DNA from: Chitinophaga filiformis
Lineage (GTDB): Bacteria > Bacteroidota > Bacteroidia > Chitinophagales > Chitinophagaceae
Direction: 5' to 3'
DNA: 64,000 bases
Assembly (NCBI RefSeq): GCF_021646545.1
Contig: NZ_JAKIRP010000011.1
Span: forward strand, 186,001-250,000
Of the stretch, positions 61,022 to 64,000 are shown piece by piece (positions within the stretch are counted from its first letter, which is position 1; the number at the start of each line of letters is the position of its first letter). The notes under the pieces are model-generated. The model had not been told where the DNA came from, did no database searches, and was given only the letters and a program-made list of their open reading frames with translations. The position numbers and the translations under genes were made by a program.

Positions 61022-64000
61022 ATGTATAAAGCGCGTTATAGTGAACAGGGACAATGGAAGGCAGCACCACGTTATTTGCAGATAAGCATACTCCTGCTGA
61101 TCTGTCTTCTCATTGGTGGCACAGAAAAGGTATGCGGACAATTGTACTATTTCCGGCACTACCAGGTGGAGAACGGCCTGTCCAACAATGCTGTTATCTG
61201 CAGTCTGCAGGACAGCAGAGGTTTTATGTGGTTCGGGACCAAAGACGGACTGAACCGCTTCGATGGCTATACCTTCAAGGTCTTCCGCCACAATCCGCAG
61301 GACAGCAGCAGCATCGGCAGCAACTTTATCCACGCCCTCTATGAAGGCGCTGATGGTACCCTGTGGGTTGGCACGGAAAACGGTCTCTATAGCTATAACA
61401 ATTCAACTGAAAGTTTTCTTTTTCTCGGAGTAGCGCCCAGGGGACAGATAAGGGCCATACAGGGCGACAGCACCGGCAATATCTGGTTCGTATCCGGCTT
61501 TTCATTGTTCCGCTACCACCCCGGCACTCGCCAGTTAGAATATTTCAGTACTGACAGTTTCTTCGAGGCCAGTTCTCTCTGTCTCTCGCCCGATGGCACT
61601 ATCTGGGCAGCTACTACTGATGGTTACCTGCAACGATATGATACCCGCTCCGGCACATTCAGGGCTTATGACATGTTCAGTCATTCAAAGACGCCGGTGT
61701 CCCGCTGGATAGAGAAAATAAGCAGCACCAGGGACGGCAGCATACTGGTGGGTACCTCCAACCAGGGCGCAAAACAGTTCAATATCGCTTCAGGCATCTA
61801 TGCAGATATTCTGGCCTACAACGATGACCATACCGAGATCTTTGTCCGCAATTTCCTTCAGACAGCCGATCATGAATACTGGATCGCTACCGAAACAGGT
61901 ATCTTCATATATAACACGCTTAGCGGGAAAACAAAGAATCTCCGGAAGATGTATAACGACCCTTATTCCATCTCCGACAACGCGGTATACACTTTCTGTC
62001 GTGATAAGGAAGGCGGTATCTGGGCAGGCACCTACTTTGGCGGCGTTAACTATTATCCTACACAATACACTCCATTCAGAAAATACTTTCCTAAAACAGG
62101 GGAAAATTCACTCAGCGGCAACGTGGTCCGCGAGATCCATGCCGACCCGTATAACAACCTCTGGATCGGCACTGAAGATGCTGGTCTGAACCGGCTCGAT
62201 CCGGCTACACAAACGTTTACGCATTTTCAGCCCGGCGGTGCGGCAGGGAGTATCACCTATACTAACATTCACGGTTTACTGCTGGATGGCGACGAACTCT
62301 GGATCGGTACTTTCGAGCATGGCCTGGATGTATTGAATACGCGCACCGGCAAGGTAACCCGGCGTTATAACATGCGATCCGGCCTTACTGCCTTACAAAG
62401 CAATTTTATCTATTGCATCTACCATCCGCAGGGAGGTCCGGTTATGCTGGGCACCACGAGGGGCGCTTATCAATATGACAGAACGCGGAACGATTTTGTG
62501 CTGTTCCCCGGCCTGCCGCTGGTTAACTGGTACTCCTGTCTCCTGCAGGACAGGTCGCGCGTTTTCTGGGCTGGTACCTATGGCAGCGGCGTTCATTACT
62601 ATGATCCTTCCACAGGAGAAAAAGGCAATTTCCGTTATGCAGAAAACGATGGGGCTAGTCTGAGCAGCGATCGTGTCAACAGCATTTTTGAAGATGCCAG
62701 TGGCCACTTATGGTTTGCTACTGAAGGAGGCCTTTGCCGATACAACAGCGCGCAGAAAAACTTCACGCGATATACCACCGAAAACGGATTCCCCAGCAAT
62801 TTCATGCTCAGCATACTGGAAGACAAACAGGGTAATCTCTGGATCAGCACTTCCCGCGGCTTGAGCTGTTTTAATCCGGCGAATGGCAATGTAAAGACCT
62901 ACACCAGAGCGAACGGTCTGCTAAGCGACCAGTTCAACTTCAATTCCGCCTATAAGGATGCTTCCGGACGTATGTATTTCGGTAGCGGAAAGGGCTTTAT
63001 CAGTTTCAATCCTGATGAATTTATACAGAACACCTTCGCTGGTCCGGTGTACATCACCGGTTTCCAGGTGCATAACCGCGAGCTGCCCATAGCTGCCAAA
63101 GGCTCACCCTTGCAACGTTCTGTCACCTCTACGGAGAAGATCACGTTAAGCTATCATCAGTCTACCTTCAGCATCGACTTCGCGCTGCTTAGTTATACGG
63201 CTCCGGAAATTGCGGAATACGCCTATGAGATGGACAACCTGGATAAGAACTGGACCTACCTGAAAACCAACCGTAAGGCTTATTTCACGGAGCTGGCGCC
63301 GGGTACTTATACTTTCCGGGTGAAGGCGCGTAATAGTGGTGGCGTATGGTCTTCAGAGACTTCCCTCATAGTCGAAATGCTCCCGCCCTGGTGGCGCAGC
63401 TGGTGGGCATTGGTATTGTATGCAATATTAGCGACGGGTATCATCTGGTACATTATCCGCAACTATCATAAACGACTTGAAGCAAAGAACCGGCGGAAGA
63501 TCGAGCTGTTTGAAGCTGCTAAAGAGAAAGAAGTGTTCAAGGCCAAGATCGAGTTCTTTACCAATGTAGCGCATGAGATCAAAACACCGCTGACATTGAT
63601 CAAAGCGCCATTGGAGAAAGTGATCAGGAAGGCTGGTCATCTGCCGGAGATCAAAGACAGTCTTTCCATTATGGAACGTAATACCAACCGGCTGGTGGGC
63701 CTTACGGGCCAGCTGCTGGACTTCCGACAGACAGAGTTGAACGGTTATTCCCTCAGTTTTGTGAAGGCCAATATTCCTGACCTGCTGGAAGAGATGTACA
63801 CTGCGTTTAAAACACTGGCCGAACAAAGGCAGCTAGAGCTCTCGCTTGAGCGGCCGTCGGAATTATATGCTTACGTAGATATTGAGGCCTTCAATAAAAT
63901 CCTGAGTAACCTGATTGGCAATGCCATAAAATATGCCGCTACCGTTGCCAATATACGCTTGTCGACTTCTCCGGAAGAGGATAATCACTTCATCATAGAG
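61022..64000 (+). CDS. Hybrid two-component system (HTCS) regulator of the arabinan locus (3' truncated)
   Basis: An open frame of 993 codons runs from ATG 61022 to the window edge without a stop. A signal/TM segment (YLQISILLLICLLIGG) is followed by a two-component propeller with repeats such as GFMWFGTKDGLNRFDGY, LWIGTEDAGLNRLDP, LWIGTFEHGLDVLN, FWAGTYGSGVHYYDP and LWISTSRGLSCFNP, then a Y_Y_Y domain (YAYEMDNLDKNWTYLKTN, PGTYTFRVKARN). A membrane helix follows (WWALVLYAILATGIIWYII, about 795-815), then HisKA with H851 (FFTNVAHEIKTPL), and the start of the HATPase (LIGNAIKYA). The receiver and AraC-type HTH are expected beyond 64000. It senses glycan fragments in the periplasm and should activate the divergent SusC operon. 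Confidence 0.93.
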   Translation, partial: MYKARYSEQGQWKAAPRYLQISILLLICLLIGGTEKVCGQLYYFRHYQVENGLSNNAVICSLQDSRGFMWFGTKDGLNRFDGYTFKVFRHNPQDSSSIGSNFIHALYEGADGTLWVGTENGLYSYNNSTESFLFLGVAPRGQIRAIQGDSTGNIWFVSGFSLFRYHPGTRQLEYFSTDSFFEASSLCLSPDGTIWAATTDGYLQRYDTRSGTFRAYDMFSHSKTPVSRWIEKISSTRDGSILVGTSNQGAKQFNIASGIYADILAYNDDHTEIFVRNFLQTADHEYWIATETGIFIYNTLSGKTKNLRKMYNDPYSISDNAVYTFCRDKEGGIWAGTYFGGVNYYPTQYTPFRKYFPKTGENSLSGNVVREIHADPYNNLWIGTEDAGLNRLDPATQTFTHFQPGGAAGSITYTNIHGLLLDGDELWIGTFEHGLDVLNTRTGKVTRRYNMRSGLTALQSNFIYCIYHPQGGPVMLGTTRGAYQYDRTRNDFVLFPGLPLVNWYSCLLQDRSRVFWAGTYGSGVHYYDPSTGEKGNFRYAENDGASLSSDRVNSIFEDASGHLWFATEGGLCRYNSAQKNFTRYTTENGFPSNFMLSILEDKQGNLWISTSRGLSCFNPANGNVKTYTRANGLLSDQFNFNSAYKDASGRMYFGSGKGFISFNPDEFIQNTFAGPVYITGFQVHNRELPIAAKGSPLQRSVTSTEKITLSYHQSTFSIDFALLSYTAPEIAEYAYEMDNLDKNWTYLKTNRKAYFTELAPGTYTFRVKARNSGGVWSSETSLIVEMLPPWWRSWWALVLYAILATGIIWYIIRNYHKRLEAKNRRKIELFEAAKEKEVFKAKIEFFTNVAHEIKTPLTLIKAPLEKVIRKAGHLPEIKDSLSIMERNTNRLVGLTGQLLDFRQTELNGYSLSFVKANIPDLLEEMYTAFKTLAEQRQLELSLERPSELYAYVDIEAFNKILSNLIGNAIKYAATVANIRLSTSPEEDNHFIIE

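Overview
The window reads as chromosome of a soil or plant-litter Bacteroidota close to Chitinophaga. Supporting signs are a SusC/SusD pair next to glycoside hydrolases, a hybrid two-component (HTCS) regulator, TAnnTTTG promoter boxes, a LytTR regulator paired with a LytS-type kinase, TonB receptors, lipoproteins with short lipoboxes, and a class I terpene synthase. I see no rRNA, convincing tRNA, CRISPR array, transposase or phage capsid gene.

Layout. 1-5.9 kb, plus strand: the tail of an M1-peptidase-like/LolA-like protein, a membrane hybrid histidine kinase, a terpene synthase, and a two-gene cytoskeletal unit made of an actin-like ATPase and a bactofilin. The actin-like protein carries its phosphate-1 loop at the C terminus instead of the N terminus, so it appears to be naturally circularly permuted. 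6.0-7.8 kb, minus: an AT-richer accessory pair, a putative cysteine-triad protein and a small basic protein. 8.1-12.5 kb: an Old Yellow Enzyme, a cold-shock protein, a fatty-acid desaturase, a perfect nested palindrome and a GH20-like secreted enzyme. 12.6-18.2 kb, minus: a vitamin B12 uptake operon (propeller lipoprotein, BtuB, BtuG-like propeller lipoprotein, further lipoprotein) behind a clear promoter and a cobalamin riboswitch. 18.2-20.3 kb: a secreted STN/repeat protein with near-identical 93-bp tandem repeats. 20.4-22.3 kb: agmatine-to-putrescine genes (amidase plus agmatine deiminase). 22.8-25.4 kb: two L,D-transpeptidases facing each other across a foldable spacer. 25.5-26 kb: a GC-rich repeat cluster.

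26.0-44.5 kb, minus strand: a complete extracellular contractile injection system (eCIS, Afp/PVC/MAC type) of fifteen genes in one tight operon. It has a cap/terminator, one sheath, two tubes, a DUF5908 mini-gene of 56 codons, a LysM adaptor, a VgrG-like spike, a PAAR tip, gp25, two large baseplate proteins, a putative fibre, a tape measure and an AAA+ ATPase. No toxin-like cargo gene is visible inside it. Divergent from it is a membrane protein with a GH18-like barrel whose catalytic acidic residues are missing.

47-51.6 kb: a long inverted-repeat element, small proteins, a LytS/LytTR pair with candidate 21-bp-spaced direct-repeat sites in front of it, a DUF6268 outer-membrane protein and an HMA-like mini-protein. 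51.6-64 kb: an arabinan utilisation locus (GH43, GH51, GH43, SusD, SusC on the minus strand) divergent from its likely HTCS regulator, which runs off the window end.

The items most worth following up are the permuted actin with its bactofilin partner, the eCIS with its catalytically dead GH18-like membrane neighbour, and the regulatory repeats near 44.5 and 50.2 kb. All family names come from reading motifs; no database search was run.
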